Below are positions 38,911 to 47,986 of a stretch of 64,000 bases of DNA, piece after piece. The notes under the pieces are model-generated. The model saw only the letters and a program-made list of their open reading frames with translations, was not told the origin of the DNA and made no database searches. The position numbers and the translations under genes were made by a program. The stretch lies in the NCBI RefSeq assembly GCF_011772445.1, contig NZ_WVZN01000024.1, positions 26,828 through 90,827 of the forward strand. The letters run 5' to 3'. The DNA comes from Hydrogenophaga sp. (GTDB lineage: Bacteria > Pseudomonadota > Gammaproteobacteria > Burkholderiales > Burkholderiaceae_C). Positions within the stretch are counted from its first letter, which is position 1. Each line of letters starts with the position of its first letter.

Positions 38911-39291
38911 TCAGCGCGCCAGCAGCACCGCCACGCCCACCACCAGCACCACCGCCACCACGATCAGCACCCGCGTGCGCACGCGCAGCAACTGCACCGC
39001 CTCCACCAGCCGCGCGTTCTGCTCGGCCAGTTCGCTCAGGGTCTGCGCCATCTGCTGCTGCGCGGCGGACTGCTGGTCGATGAGCTGGCGCGCTTCGACG
39101 AGGCGGTCGCGCAGCGCTTCCAGGGTGGGCGGTTCAGCCGCGAGGTCCGTGGGCGGGCTCGGGGGCACCGGCACTGTCGGGGCCTTCTGTTTGTCGAGCA
39201 GCTTGCGCGCGGCATTGAGCACCTTCGGCGCGTGCTCGATCACGTCGCCCCAGGGAATGATCTTCAGCGCGGCGATCCAGGGGATGGCCAT
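38911..39291 (-). CDS. Hypothetical tail-anchored coiled-coil protein
   Basis: The 126-residue protein has an N-terminal amphipathic part (MAIPWIAALKIIPWGDVIEH), a Pro-rich linker (APTVPVPPSPPTD), a Gln/Glu/Leu coiled coil (about residues 55-100) and a single C-terminal transmembrane segment (VLIVVAVVLVVGVAVLLAR). It should sit in the inner membrane with the coiled coil in the cytoplasm. No function is assigned. Confidence 0.72.
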   Translation of the reverse strand: MAIPWIAALKIIPWGDVIEHAPKVLNAARKLLDKQKAPTVPVPPSPPTDLAAEPPTLEALRDRLVEARQLIDQQSAAQQQMAQTLSELAEQNARLVEAVQLLRVRTRVLIVVAVVLVVGVAVLLAR

Positions 39292-39337
39292 GGTCGGGTC
39301 CTCGTTGCGGTGTGCGGGTGGGAGCGCGAAGCGGGCC

Positions 39338-40561
39338 TCAGGGTTCCCGGCGCCGCAGCAACCATACCCCCATTGCCGCCACGCCCACCAGCAGCGCCGG
39401 AAAGCCCAGCGCCGGCGACCACTGCAGCGCCGCCGCGCCCAGCGCGGGCGCCAGCACCCCGCCCAGGGTGTAGCTCATCACCAGCACGGCGGTGCTGTTC
39501 ACCAGGGTGATGCCCCGCTCGCGCGAGCCGATGTCGATCATCGCGAGCGTGTAGAGGCAGCCGCCCGCGCCGCCCCACACGAACGCCACCGGCGCGGCCA
39601 GCCAAGGCGTGCCCGCGACGAAGGGGATCAACAAGGTGCCCAGCAGCGTGACCCAGGCGCAGCCGCGCATGAGCGTCGATCGCGCGGCGCGCTGGTCGCC
39701 CCAGCGCTGTTGCGGGTGATGGGCCATGCGGTCGGCCAGCACGCCGGCGGGCAGCATCATGAGCGCGCTGCCCAGGCCGCTGGCCGACACCAGCAGCGCC
39801 GCCACCACCGCGCCCAGGCCCAGCGCCAGGCCGTAGAGCGGCAGGATGGACGTGAGCCCGCTTTCGAAGAAGCCACCGACGAAGCCCACCGTCATGATCA
39901 GCGGGTGCGCGGTCAGTGCGTGCCACACGCCGCCCAGGCCCACGCGGGCCTCCTGCGCGTCGGCCGCGGGCGGCACGCGCGGGATCAGCAGGCTCCAGCC
40001 CAGGCCGATGGCCATGCAGCCGAAGGCGAGCCAGATGGCGGCGTCGCTCTGAGGGCCGACCCAGGCCAGCAGCAGCGGGCCGACGACGAAGGTGACGCCC
40101 ACCAGGGTTTCGAACAGGCCCACGTAGCGCCCGCGTTGCGCGGTCGGCGCGAACTCGGCCACGATCGCCTCCGCCAGCACCCAGCGCAGGCCCGAGGCCA
40201 TGCCCGCGACCAGCTTGAGCCCGAACCACAGCGGCAGCCACGAGGACAGCGCGAAGCCCATGGTGGCGAGTGTGGGGACGAGCGCCGACAGCCACAGCGT
40301 GGGCCGGCGGCCCAGCGCGCGCGTGACGGCCGAGGCGAAGGGCACCATGAGGAAGATGCCGAACCAGCCGCTGGCCGCGAACACGCCGGCCAATGCGGTG
40401 GACTCGCCGCCGTCCTTCAGGCGCAGCAGCAGCAGGGGCGTGAGCATGAAGTAGCCCACGAGCTCGAAGAAGGTGGCGCCGAAGATGGCGACCAGGCCCA
40501 GGCGGGCGTGGGCGGCTGGTGCGGCGGCGCGACCGCTGGCGGGCACCGGACGTTCGCTCAT
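39338..40561 (-). CDS. Major facilitator superfamily transporter
   Basis: The 407-residue protein has about 12 hydrophobic segments and MFS landmarks: LVAIFGATFFELVGYFMLTPLL at TM1, SAVTRALGRRPTLWLSAL at the loop 2-3 signature, and a central charged loop around residue 200. It resembles drug or sugar-phosphate exporters of the DHA type, but the substrate is not readable. The ATG at 40561 overlaps the stop of the upstream HAD gene (ATGA), so they are translated together. Confidence 0.85.
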   Translation of the reverse strand: MSERPVPASGRAAAPAAHARLGLVAIFGATFFELVGYFMLTPLLLLRLKDGGESTALAGVFAASGWFGIFLMVPFASAVTRALGRRPTLWLSALVPTLATMGFALSSWLPLWFGLKLVAGMASGLRWVLAEAIVAEFAPTAQRGRYVGLFETLVGVTFVVGPLLLAWVGPQSDAAIWLAFGCMAIGLGWSLLIPRVPPAADAQEARVGLGGVWHALTAHPLIMTVGFVGGFFESGLTSILPLYGLALGLGAVVAALLVSASGLGSALMMLPAGVLADRMAHHPQQRWGDQRAARSTLMRGCAWVTLLGTLLIPFVAGTPWLAAPVAFVWGGAGGCLYTLAMIDIGSRERGITLVNSTAVLVMSYTLGGVLAPALGAAALQWSPALGFPALLVGVAAMGVWLLRRREP

Positions 40562-41358
40562 GCCGTGGCCCGCGCCGCTAGCACCGCCTCGACCACGTCG
40601 GCGAAACCCTGGCCGCGCTCGCGCGGCGCCACGTAGCGCGGGTGGTGCGCCAACTGATTCCAGAAGCGCGCGATGTTGGCCACGCCCACGCTGTGCGGAA
40701 AGCGCGCGAACATGGCGGCGTCGTTGGTGGAGTCGCCCACGTAGACCCAGCGGTCGATCTCGGCGTCGAGGTCGCGACCGAGGCGCTCGCGCACGATCCA
40801 GCGCGCGCCGCTGAGTTTGTCGTGCGCGCCGATCCAGCCGTTGATGTGGATGGAGCTCACGGTGGCGGTGAGGCCATCGTCGCGCAGGATGTCCACGATC
40901 CGCGCGACGTCGGCCTCGCTCAGGTGCGCGTGTTCGCTGTGGTCGATGGCGATGTCGGTCTCGCGGCCGGCGCTGTCGGTGGCCAGGCGCGCGTGCGGCA
41001 GTTCGCGCAGCGCGCGCGCGGCGGCGGCTTGCAGGCGGGTGAAGTTGGCCGCTCGCGTGGTCGCGTCCTGGGCGTAGGCCTTGCGCAGTTGCCCGCCCTC
41101 GTTCCACAGCGCCACCGCGCCGTTCTCGGCCACGATGGCGTCGATCGGCCAGGCCAGGGCGAAGGGCTCGCTCCAGCCCGCTGGCCGGCCGGTGACGGCG
41201 AACACCGGCAGGCCGGCCGCGCGCAGGCGGCGCAGCGCGGCCCCGGCCTCGGGCGCGATCGCCCCATCGGCCGTGAGGGTGTCGTCGATGTCGGTGAGCA
41301 CGCCGTGGATGCGCGCGACGTCGGGCAGGGGCCAGTCGGCCAGGGGCGTGGGTTGCAT
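40558..41358 (-). CDS. HAD-IIB family phosphatase
   Basis: The 266-residue HAD hydrolase starts at [14 protein letters not shown]. Motif I is [12 protein letters not shown], motif [13 protein letters not shown], the Lys motif is in [11 protein letters not shown], and motif IV is [16 protein letters not shown]. The large C2B cap places it with Cof-like, sucrose/mannosyl-3-phosphoglycerate and trehalose-phosphate phosphatases. The substrate is unknown; it is coupled to an MFS transporter. The longer upstream open frame is not used since it would enter the ahcY promoter. Confidence 0.85.
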   Translation of the reverse strand: MQPTPLADWPLPDVARIHGVLTDIDDTLTADGAIAPEAGAALRRLRAAGLPVFAVTGRPAGWSEPFALAWPIDAIVAENGAVALWNEGGQLRKAYAQDATTRAANFTRLQAAAARALRELPHARLATDSAGRETDIAIDHSEHAHLSEADVARIVDILRDDGLTATVSSIHINGWIGAHDKLSGARWIVRERLGRDLDAEIDRWVYVGDSTNDAAMFARFPHSVGVANIARFWNQLAHHPRYVAPRERGQGFADVVEAVLAARATA

Positions 41359-41439
41359 GGCGGGGCGGCAGTTTCTCACAGGGTCGGCGCACCTGTCGGA
41401 TACCCCGGGGCGATTCCCCCACCCGAGACCTGGCCCGGG

Positions 41440-41445
41440 TAGAAT
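41440..41445 (+). promoter_or_regulatory. -10 element of the ahcY transcript
   Basis: TAGAAT at 41440-41445 is placed about 10 bases before the riboswitch's 5' end, so transcription would begin at about 41452. A GC-rich dyad (ACCCGAG...GGCCCGGGT) just upstream obscures any -35. Confidence 0.5.
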
Positions 41446-41454
41446 CCGCGCCCA

Positions 41455-41540
41455 TCCGAGGAGCGTTGCAGCGCCCCACCCGCACACCGCGGGCCGCGGG
41501 CGTGAGGCTCGGACCCTTCAACCGGCAACGACGCTCATCC
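41455..41540 (+). ncRNA. S-adenosylhomocysteine (SAH) riboswitch
   Basis: Conserved SAH-aptamer segments appear in order: CCGAGGAGCGTTGCAGCG (41456-41473), then a GC hairpin of variable length, GTGAGGCTCGGA (41502-41513), and CAACGACGCTCA (41526-41537). The pairings GAGCGTTG/CAACGACGCTC and CCGAG/CTCGG form the two helices of the pseudoknotted aptamer. It precedes ahcY by about 70 bases. SAH binding activates expression in known cases, so accumulating SAH would raise synthesis of its own hydrolase. Confidence 0.93.
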
Positions 41541-41608
41541 ACTGCACGTGTGATGGGTCCCTTCATCTCCCTGTCCGTGCGGTGGCTTTCAATGTTCTGG
41601 AGCGCCAC

Positions 41609-43039
41609 ATGAATGCACGAATCAACCCGACCACCGACTGCGTGATCACCGACATCGGCCTGGCCGAGTGGGGCCGCAAGGAAATCCGCATCGCCGAGAC
41701 CGAGATGCCTGGCCTGATGGCCATCCGCGAGGAATACGCAGCCAGGCAGCCCCTGAAGGGCGCGCGCATCACCGGCTCGCTGCACATGACCATCCAGACC
41801 GCGGTGCTCATCGAGACGCTGCAGGCGCTGGGCGCCGAGGTGCGCTGGGCCTCCTGCAACATCTTCTCCACGCAGGACCACGCGGCCGCCGCCATCGCCG
41901 CCGCCGGCACGCCGGTGTTCGCCGTCAAGGGCGAGACGCTGGTGGACTACTGGGACTACACGCACCGCATCTTCGACTTCGGCCCCAAAGGCAGCGAGGG
42001 CGAAGGCCCCAACATGATCCTGGACGACGGCGGCGACGCCACGCTGCTGATGCACCTGGGCAAGCAGGCCGAGAAGGACCCGTCGGTGCTGGCCAAGCCG
42101 GGCAGCGAGGAAGAGCGCATCCTGTTCGCGGCCATCAAGGCCAAGCTGGCCGAAGACAGCAGCTGGTACAGCCGCAAGAGCGCCCAGATCATCGGTGTGA
42201 CCGAAGAGACCACCACGGGCGTGCACCGCCTGAAGGAAATGTCGGTCAAGGGCTCGCTGATGTTCCGCGCCATCAACGTGAACGACTCGGTCACCAAGTC
42301 CAAGTTCGACAACCTGTACGGCTGCCGCGAATCGCTGGTGGACGGCATCAAGCGCGCCACCGACGTGATGATCGCCGGCAAGGTGGCCGTGGTCGCCGGC
42401 TACGGCGACGTGGGCAAGGGCTCGGCGCAGGCGCTGCGCGCGCTGTCGGCGCAGGTGTGGGTCACCGAGATCGACCCGATCAGCGCCCTGCAGGCCGCGA
42501 TGGAGGGCTACCGCGTGGTGACCATGGAAGACGCCGCCGACAAGGCCGACATCTTCGTCACCGCCACCGGCAACTGCGACGTCATCACCGACGAGCACAT
42601 GGCCGCCATGAAGGACCAGGCCATCGTCTGCAACATCGGCCACTTCGACAACGAGATCCAGGTCGCGAAACTGGAAGAGAAATGCCAGTGGGAAGAGATC
42701 AAGCCCCAGGTGGACCACGTGATCTTCCCGGACGGCAAGAAGATCATCCTGCTCGCCAAGGGCCGCCTGGTGAACCTGGGCTGCGCCACGGGCCACCCGA
42801 GCTTCGTCATGTCCTCCAGCTTCGCGAACCAGACGATCGCGCAGATCGAGCTGTTCACGCACCCGGAGGGCTACGACGTGGGCAAGGTCTATGTGCTGCC
42901 CAAGCACCTGGACGAAAAGGTGGCGCGCCTGCACCTGAAGAAGGTCGGCGCGCAGCTCACCGAGCTGACGGACGAGCAGGCTGCTTACATCGGCGTGCCG
43001 AAGCAGGGCCCGTACAAGCCCGATACGTACAGATATTGA
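41609..43039 (+). CDS. ahcY: S-adenosylhomocysteine hydrolase
   Basis: The 476-residue enzyme splits SAH to adenosine and homocysteine, using bound NAD. Signatures are the substrate segment [35 protein letters not shown] and the NAD-binding [16 protein letters not shown]; the C-terminus is KPDTYRY, with the expected Lys-x-x-x-Tyr-x-Tyr ending. The ATG at 41609 ([10 protein letters not shown]) gives the normal length. An SAH riboswitch governs its leader. The tlyA and metF genes follow on the same strand, forming a methyl-cycle group. Confidence 0.97.
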   Translation: MNARINPTTDCVITDIGLAEWGRKEIRIAETEMPGLMAIREEYAARQPLKGARITGSLHMTIQTAVLIETLQALGAEVRWASCNIFSTQDHAAAAIAAAGTPVFAVKGETLVDYWDYTHRIFDFGPKGSEGEGPNMILDDGGDATLLMHLGKQAEKDPSVLAKPGSEEERILFAAIKAKLAEDSSWYSRKSAQIIGVTEETTTGVHRLKEMSVKGSLMFRAINVNDSVTKSKFDNLYGCRESLVDGIKRATDVMIAGKVAVVAGYGDVGKGSAQALRALSAQVWVTEIDPISALQAAMEGYRVVTMEDAADKADIFVTATGNCDVITDEHMAAMKDQAIVCNIGHFDNEIQVAKLEEKCQWEEIKPQVDHVIFPDGKKIILLAKGRLVNLGCATGHPSFVMSSSFANQTIAQIELFTHPEGYDVGKVYVLPKHLDEKVARLHLKKVGAQLTELTDEQAAYIGVPKQGPYKPDTYRY

Positions 43040-43125
43040 TCACCCCCGCCGCGCTTTGCGCGACCCCCTTCCGGGGGCGATGCCAGCGGCCCGGCGAAGC
43101 CGGTTCCGCGGCATCTCTGGACGGG
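43040..43125. repeat. GC-rich intergenic repeat, copy 2
   Basis: This element starts directly after the ahcY stop with CACCCCCGCCGCGCTTTGCG, then CCCCCTTCCGGGGGCGA and GGCCCGGCGAAGCCGG...CTCTGGA. Block order matches copy 1 at 8712-8815. Several GC hairpins are possible and could attenuate read-through into tlyA. Confidence 0.65.
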
Positions 43126-43141
43126 GCCGCCACGCTCCACC

Positions 43142-43897
43142 ATGCGTGCTGATCAACTTCTCGTCGAACGCGGGCTCGCGTCGTCGCGCTCGCAGGCCCA
43201 GCGCCTGATCGCCGCGGGCGTGCGCTGGCGTGCCGGCGGCGAGTGGAAGCCCGTGGCCAAGAACGGCGACGAGTTGCCTGGCACCGCCGAGCTGGAACTG
43301 CTCGACACGGCCGAGACGCGCTTCGTCTCGCGCGGCGGCCTGAAGCTGGAGGGCGCGCTGGTGCACACCGGGTTCGATGTGCGTGGTCTGCGCGCGCTTG
43401 ATGTGGGCCAGAGCACCGGCGGCTTCACCGATTGCCTGCTGCAGCGCGGCGCCGCCCAGGTGGTGGGCGTGGACGTCGGCAGCGGGCAACTCAACCCGCG
43501 CCTGCGCGGTGAGCCTCGGGTGGTCGCGATCGAACACCTCAACGCACGGGACTTGACGGCGCAGCGCCTGCAAGAGGCCGGGGCCGAGCCGCCATTCGAT
43601 CTGATCGTCGGCGACCTGTCCTTCATCTCGCAGACCCTGGTGTGGCCCGCGCTGGCGCCGCTGCTCACGCCCGGTGGCCACGGCCTGGTGCTCGTGAAGC
43701 CGCAGTTCGAGCTGCAGCCCGAGCACATCGGCAAGGGCGGCCTGGTGAAGGACGCCGCGTCCTACGCGATGGTGCGCGAGCGCATCACGACCGCGCTGCA
43801 AGGCCTGGGCCTGGAGGTGCGCGACTATTTCGACAGCCCCATCGCCGGTGGCGATGGCAACCGCGAGTTCTTCGTCTTCATTCGGAAACCGGCATGA
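43142..43897 (+). CDS. tlyA: TlyA-family rRNA methyltransferase (hemolysin A-like)
   Basis: The 251-residue protein has an N-terminal S4 RNA-binding domain (MRADQLLVERGLASSRSQAQ) and a C-terminal FtsJ-like methyltransferase, with FVSRGGLKLEGAL, the SAM loop ALDVGQSTGGFTDCLLQ and the D-L-S-F-I-S motif LIVGDLSFISQTL. TlyA methylates 2'-hydroxyls of 16S and 23S rRNA cytidines in mycobacteria; the proteobacterial role is less clear. Placement between ahcY and metF, both of the SAM cycle, is coherent. It overlaps metF by four bases. Confidence 0.9.
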   Translation: MRADQLLVERGLASSRSQAQRLIAAGVRWRAGGEWKPVAKNGDELPGTAELELLDTAETRFVSRGGLKLEGALVHTGFDVRGLRALDVGQSTGGFTDCLLQRGAAQVVGVDVGSGQLNPRLRGEPRVVAIEHLNARDLTAQRLQEAGAEPPFDLIVGDLSFISQTLVWPALAPLLTPGGHGLVLVKPQFELQPEHIGKGGLVKDAASYAMVRERITTALQGLGLEVRDYFDSPIAGGDGNREFFVFIRKPA

Positions 43898-44724
43898 ACC
43901 TGCCCCTCAGCTTCGAATTCTTTCCGCCCAAGACGCCCGAAGGCACCGAGAAGCTGCGCGCCGTGCGCCAGCAGCTTTACGCGCGCCAGCCGCTGTTCTG
44001 CTCCGTGACCTACGGCGCCGGTGGCTCCACCCAGGAGGGCACCTTCGGTGCCGTGCGCGAGATCCTCGCCGAGGGCGTGGACGCGGCCTCGCACTTCTCC
44101 TGCATCGGCGCCACGCGCGCCAGCGTGCGCGAGCAGCTCGCGCAGCTCAAGGCCATGGGCGTCAAGCGCCTGGTGGCGCTGCGCGGCGACCTGCCCAGCG
44201 GCTACGGCCTGGGTGGCGAGTTCCACTACGCGAGTGATCTCGTGGCCTTCATCCGCGCCGAGACCGGCGAGGACTTCCACCTGGAAGTCGCGGCCTACCC
44301 CGAGGTGCACCCGCAGGCGAAGTCGCCCGAGGCGGACCTCAAGGCCTATGTGACCAAGGTGAAGGCCGGCGCCCATTCGGCGATCACGCAGTACTTCTAC
44401 AGCGCGGACGCGTACTTCCGCTTTGTGGACGATGCGAAGCGACTCGGTGCCGACATTCCTGTGGTGCCGGGCATCATGCCCATCATCAGTTCCACCCAGC
44501 TCATGCGCTTCTCGGACGCCTGCGGCGCCGAGATCCCCCGCTGGATCCGCCTGCGCCTGCTGGCCTATGGCGACGACACCGCCTCGATCAAGTCCTTCGG
44601 TCTGGACGTGGTGACGTCTTTGTGTGAGCAATTGCGTCGCGGCGGCGCGCCGGGCCTGCACTTCTATACGATGAACCAGAGCGCGGCGACGCTGGAGATC
44701 CTGCGCCGCCTCGACGTCAGCTGA
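43894..44724 (+). CDS. metF: 5,10-methylenetetrahydrofolate reductase
   Basis: The 276-residue TIM-barrel flavoprotein makes 5-methyl-THF for methionine synthesis. It starts MNLPLSFEFFPPKTPEG, with the catalytic Glu in the SFEFFPPK motif, and carries SVTYGAGGS, LVALRGDLP, AITQYFYSADAYFRF and PGIMPI signatures. The length is typical of bacterial MetF. It is co-translated with tlyA and should belong to the SAH-riboswitch transcript unless the intergenic repeat uncouples it. Confidence 0.96.
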   Translation: MNLPLSFEFFPPKTPEGTEKLRAVRQQLYARQPLFCSVTYGAGGSTQEGTFGAVREILAEGVDAASHFSCIGATRASVREQLAQLKAMGVKRLVALRGDLPSGYGLGGEFHYASDLVAFIRAETGEDFHLEVAAYPEVHPQAKSPEADLKAYVTKVKAGAHSAITQYFYSADAYFRFVDDAKRLGADIPVVPGIMPIISSTQLMRFSDACGAEIPRWIRLRLLAYGDDTASIKSFGLDVVTSLCEQLRRGGAPGLHFYTMNQSAATLEILRRLDVS

Positions 44725-44727
44725 CGC

Positions 44728-45156
44728 ATGCCCTTCGCCCGTTTCGCCGCCCTTGCCGTGCTCGCCGTTGCCCTCTCGGGCTGCGCGAGCCGCGGCGGGC
44801 CACCGGGCGAAGGCTGGGGGACGGAGGCACCGTCCGACAGCGGGCCGGCCGCCCATGAAGCGCGCGAGATCGGGCGCGGCCTGGCCTCCTGGTACGGCGA
44901 GCCGCACCATGGCCGGCGCACCGCGAACGGCGAAGTCTTCGACATGAACACCTTGACCGCGGCGCACAAGACCTTGCCCTTCGGGACGCGCGTGCGCGTG
45001 GAAAACCCGGCCACGGGGCAGGCGGTGGTGGTGCGCATCAACGACCGGGGTCCGTTCAGGCCCGGACGGGTCATCGATCTCAGCCGGGCGGCGGCCGAGC
45101 GCATCGGCCTCGTCCAGGCCGGTGTGGCGCCGGTGGTGCTCTACGCTGCCGATTGA
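44728..45156 (+). CDS. rlpA: RlpA-like septal-ring lipoprotein
   Basis: The 142-residue protein starts with a lipoprotein signal (LAVALSGC, Cys at about residue 19) and carries the double-psi beta-barrel RlpA domain: [34 protein letters not shown] and RINDRGPF. It lacks a C-terminal SPOR domain, so it is a short form. RlpA proteins act on denuded peptidoglycan strands. It begins three bases after metF and is convergent with paaE. Confidence 0.88.
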   Translation: MPFARFAALAVLAVALSGCASRGGPPGEGWGTEAPSDSGPAAHEAREIGRGLASWYGEPHHGRRTANGEVFDMNTLTAAHKTLPFGTRVRVENPATGQAVVVRINDRGPFRPGRVIDLSRAAAERIGLVQAGVAPVVLYAAD

Positions 45157-45165
45157 GCCGTTGAG

Positions 45166-46272
45166 TCAGCGTTCGTCGTAGCTCACCACCACACGGTCCG
45201 TGGTCGGCCGCGCCTGGCAGCTCAGCACGAAGCCCTGCTCCATCTCCCAGGGTTCGAGCGTGAAGTTGCGCTCCATCTCCACCTGGCCTTCCATCACCTT
45301 GGCGCGGCAGGTGCAGCACACGCCGCCGCGGCAGGACCAGGGCAGGTCCAGGCCCGCTTCCAGCGCGACGTCGAGCACGCGTTCGTCGCGGCCCATGCGC
45401 AGCTCGTGGGGCTTGCCATCGAGCACCACGGTGAGGGCGACCTCGCCTTCGCTGCGTTCGACGTGGCTCAGTTGCACGCCGGCGCGCTGCGCGCGCGGCA
45501 TCGCTTCCAGCGTGGGCGAGGTGAAGCGCTCGGTGTGAATGCGCTCGGGCTTCACGCCCGCGCCCAGCAGGGCCTGTTCGGTGGCCTCGATCATGGCCTC
45601 GGGGCCGCAGATGAAGACCTCGTCCAGGCTGGGCACAGGCAGCAGCGCATCGATGAGGGCGCGCACCTTGTCGCCGTCGATGCGGCCTTCGAGCAGCGGC
45701 ACCTCCTGCGCCTGGCGCGAGAGGATGTGGATCAGCGTGAGCCGGTCGCGGTAGCGGTCCTTCAGGTCTTGCAGGGCCTCGTTGAACATCACGCTGGCCA
45801 TGCGGCGGTTGCCGTAGACCAGGGTGAACTTGGCCGTGGGCGATTCCTCCAGCGTGCTGGTCATGATGGACAGGATGGGCGTGATGCCCGAGCCCGCCGC
45901 GAAGCCCACGCGGTGGATGGCGCGCGGGCGGTGCACGGTGAAGCGGCCATCGGGCGGCATGGCCTGCAGCGTGTCGCCGGCCTTGAGTTGTGTGGCGGCC
46001 CAGTTGCTGAACACGCCGCCGTCCACCGGGCGGATGCCCAGCGTGAGCTCGCCCTTGCTGGTGTAGATGCTGCGCGGGCTGCTGATGGAGTAGCTGCGGC
46101 GCACCTCCTGGCCGTCGATGCGCGCGCGCACGGTGAGGAACTGGCCGGGCTCGAAGGCGAAGGCGCCGCGCTGCTCGGCGGGCACGGCCAGGGTGACGGC
46201 CACCGAGCCCGCGGCCTCGGGGCTCACGCGCGCGATGGGCAGATCGACGAATCCGCGGGGGCTGGTGCTCAT
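45166..46272 (-). CDS. paaE: Phenylacetyl-CoA epoxidase reductase subunit
   Basis: The 368-residue protein passes electrons from NADPH to the di-iron subunit. The N-terminal part is an FAD/NAD oxidoreductase (RRSYSISSPR for FAD, GSGITPILSIM for NADP, FICGPEAMIEATEQAL). The C-terminal [2Fe-2S] ferredoxin has the plant-type cysteine spacing SCRGGVCCTCRAKV followed by a last Cys in VLSCQARP. The start MSTSPRGFVDLPI at 46272 leaves two bases after paaD. It is last in the paaABCDE operon, convergent with rlpA. Confidence 0.94.
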   Translation of the reverse strand: MSTSPRGFVDLPIARVSPEAAGSVAVTLAVPAEQRGAFAFEPGQFLTVRARIDGQEVRRSYSISSPRSIYTSKGELTLGIRPVDGGVFSNWAATQLKAGDTLQAMPPDGRFTVHRPRAIHRVGFAAGSGITPILSIMTSTLEESPTAKFTLVYGNRRMASVMFNEALQDLKDRYRDRLTLIHILSRQAQEVPLLEGRIDGDKVRALIDALLPVPSLDEVFICGPEAMIEATEQALLGAGVKPERIHTERFTSPTLEAMPRAQRAGVQLSHVERSEGEVALTVVLDGKPHELRMGRDERVLDVALEAGLDLPWSCRGGVCCTCRAKVMEGQVEMERNFTLEPWEMEQGFVLSCQARPTTDRVVVSYDER

Positions 46273-46274
46273 GG

Positions 46275-46793
46275 TCAATACGGTTTGAAGAGATCGAAAG
46301 GCTCGAGGCAGTCCAGGCACCGGTACAGTGCCTTGCACGCGGTCGATCCGAAGGGCGAGGTTTCGGTGGTGTGCGTGGAGCCGCAGCGCGGGCAGGGCAC
46401 CGGCTGGGTGGCGGCGCGGCGCGCGAAGCTGACCACCTTGTCGGCGGCGTGCGCGGCGCGGCCGTTGGGCGGCGCGATGCCGTAGGCGAGCAGCTTCTCG
46501 CGCGCTTCGGCGGTCATCCAGTCGGTGGTCCAGGCGGGCGAGAGCTGCGTCGTCACGCGCGCGGCCAGTCCCGCGCCATCCAGCGCGGCGCGGATGTCGT
46601 CCTCGATCTGGCCCATGGCGGGGCAGCCGCTGTAGGTGGGCGTGATGACGACCTCGGCCACGCCGTCTTCGCCTGTGCGCACCTCACGCAGGATGCCCAG
46701 CTCGGCCAGGCTCACCACCGGGATCTCGGGATCGCTCAGGTGCGCGATGGCGGCGCGCACGGCGTCCAGCGAAGGGTGGCGCACCGCGTCCAT
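46275..46793 (-). CDS. paaD: PaaD, Fe-S maturation factor of phenylacetyl-CoA epoxidase
   Basis: The 172-residue protein has an N-terminal MIP18/DUF59 domain (LSDPEIPVVSLAELGIL and ITPTYSGCPAMGQIE) and a C-terminal zinc/Fe-S ribbon (PCPRCGSTHTTE...CKALYRCLDC). It is needed for maturing the PaaE cluster or the epoxidase complex. The ATG at 46793 overlaps the paaC stop in a TGATG arrangement; GTG codons at 46796 and 46799 are less likely starts. Confidence 0.93.
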   Translation of the reverse strand: MDAVRHPSLDAVRAAIAHLSDPEIPVVSLAELGILREVRTGEDGVAEVVITPTYSGCPAMGQIEDDIRAALDGAGLAARVTTQLSPAWTTDWMTAEAREKLLAYGIAPPNGRAAHAADKVVSFARRAATQPVPCPRCGSTHTTETSPFGSTACKALYRCLDCLEPFDLFKPY

Positions 46794-47632
46794 CACCACA
46801 CCGCTTGCGGATGTTCGCGCGCCAGGCTCTGCATCTCGGCGAGCAGGAAGCCCATGTGCTCGGAGTGCACGCCATGGCGGCCCTGCGTCACGTAGCCACC
46901 ACCGGCGGGGCGCTTGAGCGTGGCTTCTGCGAGGACTTCATCCACCAGCGCGTCCCATGCCGGCTTGAACTCGGCCAGGGCCACGCCGGTGCCGTTCGCC
47001 ACGGCGGCGGCTTCGGCCTGGTCGCCGATCCAGAACTCCTGCGTGTGCGGCATCAGGTGGTCCAGCGCGGCCTGCGCGCGCGCATGGCTCCCGTCGGTGC
47101 CGTCGCCCAGTCGGATCAACCAGTCGCCCGCATGGCGCAGGTGGTAGCGCGCCTCTTTCAGCGACTTGGCCGCGATGCCCGCGAGCTGCGCGTCGGCACT
47201 GGTTTGCAGGCGCTCCCACCACAGGTTCATCAGCGCGGCGTACAGCACGTTGCGCACGGTCGTGGTGGCGAAGTCGCGATCGGCGCGCGCGGGGCCGGCG
47301 AGCGGGCCGTGGTGCGGCAGCTCCAGCAGCGTGAAGTTGCGGAACTCGTGCGTGGTGCGGAAGTAGGCGAGGGTGTCCTCGGTCACGGCACCGTCGGCGC
47401 GCGCGCCCTGCAGGTGGCCGAAGCGCTTGGTCTGCGTGGCGTCGGCGTTGATGAGCGCGGCCGCGTGCTGGTAGAGCAGGCGCGCCTGGCCCAGGTGGTC
47501 GAGCGCGTGGTTGGCCAGGGCCAGGTCTTCCTCGAGGATGGGGCCGTGGCCGCACCACTCGGCGTTGCGCTGACCGAGCACGAGCGCGTTGTCGGCCAGG
47601 TGCAGCAGGTAGTCGACGGGCGCGGCGCTCAT
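46793..47632 (-). CDS. paaC: Phenylacetyl-CoA epoxidase structural subunit PaaC
   Basis: The 279-residue ferritin-like protein starts MSAAPVDYLLHLADNALVLG and has WCGHGPILEEDLALANHALDHLGQARLLY, a four-helix bundle without a complete di-iron set. It forms the scaffold half of the PaaAC core of the multicomponent monooxygenase that epoxidises phenylacetyl-CoA. Start and stop each overlap the neighbouring paa genes, implying strict co-translation. Confidence 0.93.
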   Translation of the reverse strand: MSAAPVDYLLHLADNALVLGQRNAEWCGHGPILEEDLALANHALDHLGQARLLYQHAAALINADATQTKRFGHLQGARADGAVTEDTLAYFRTTHEFRNFTLLELPHHGPLAGPARADRDFATTTVRNVLYAALMNLWWERLQTSADAQLAGIAAKSLKEARYHLRHAGDWLIRLGDGTDGSHARAQAALDHLMPHTQEFWIGDQAEAAAVANGTGVALAEFKPAWDALVDEVLAEATLKRPAGGGYVTQGRHGVHSEHMGFLLAEMQSLAREHPQAVW

Positions 47633-47928
47633 CACATGTGCCCCACTTTGTCGGGGATCTCGTAGAAGGTCGGGTGGCGGTAGACCTTGTCGGCGGCGGG
47701 ATCGAAGAAGGCGTCCTTGGAATCGGGCTCGCTTGCGGTGATGCTGGCCGAGGGCACGACCCAGATGCTCACGCCCTCCTGGCGGCGCGTGTACACGTCG
47801 CGCGCCATCTGCAGCGCATGGCGCGCGTCGCTGGCGTGCAGGCTGCCGCAGTGCTTGTGCTCCAGGCCTTGCTTGCTGCGGACGAAGACCTCCCACAGCG
47901 GCCACTCTTTCAATGCCGGCGCGTTCAT
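47632..47928 (-). CDS. paaB: Phenylacetyl-CoA epoxidase subunit PaaB
   Basis: The 98-residue protein reads MNAPALKEWPLWEVFVRSKQ, followed by HKHCGSLHASDARHALQMARDVYTRRQEG and ends FYEIPDKVGHM, as PaaB proteins do. It bridges PaaAC heterodimers. The ATG at 47928 has GGAGG nine bases upstream. Between it and paaA lie 58 bases with no obvious signal. Confidence 0.94.
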   Translation of the reverse strand: MNAPALKEWPLWEVFVRSKQGLEHKHCGSLHASDARHALQMARDVYTRRQEGVSIWVVPSASITASEPDSKDAFFDPAADKVYRHPTFYEIPDKVGHM

Positions 47929-47986
47929 TGGAAAACCTCCGCGCGGCGCGCTGCGGTGCAAGCCCCTTCGGGCGGTCGTGCCGGGC

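Noticed and set aside
39338-42934. 1198-codon minus-strand frame spanning an MFS transporter, a HAD gene and ahcY
   Set aside because: Only the part up to 40561 is a real protein (MFS). The rest is antisense to ahcY or out of frame within the HAD gene.
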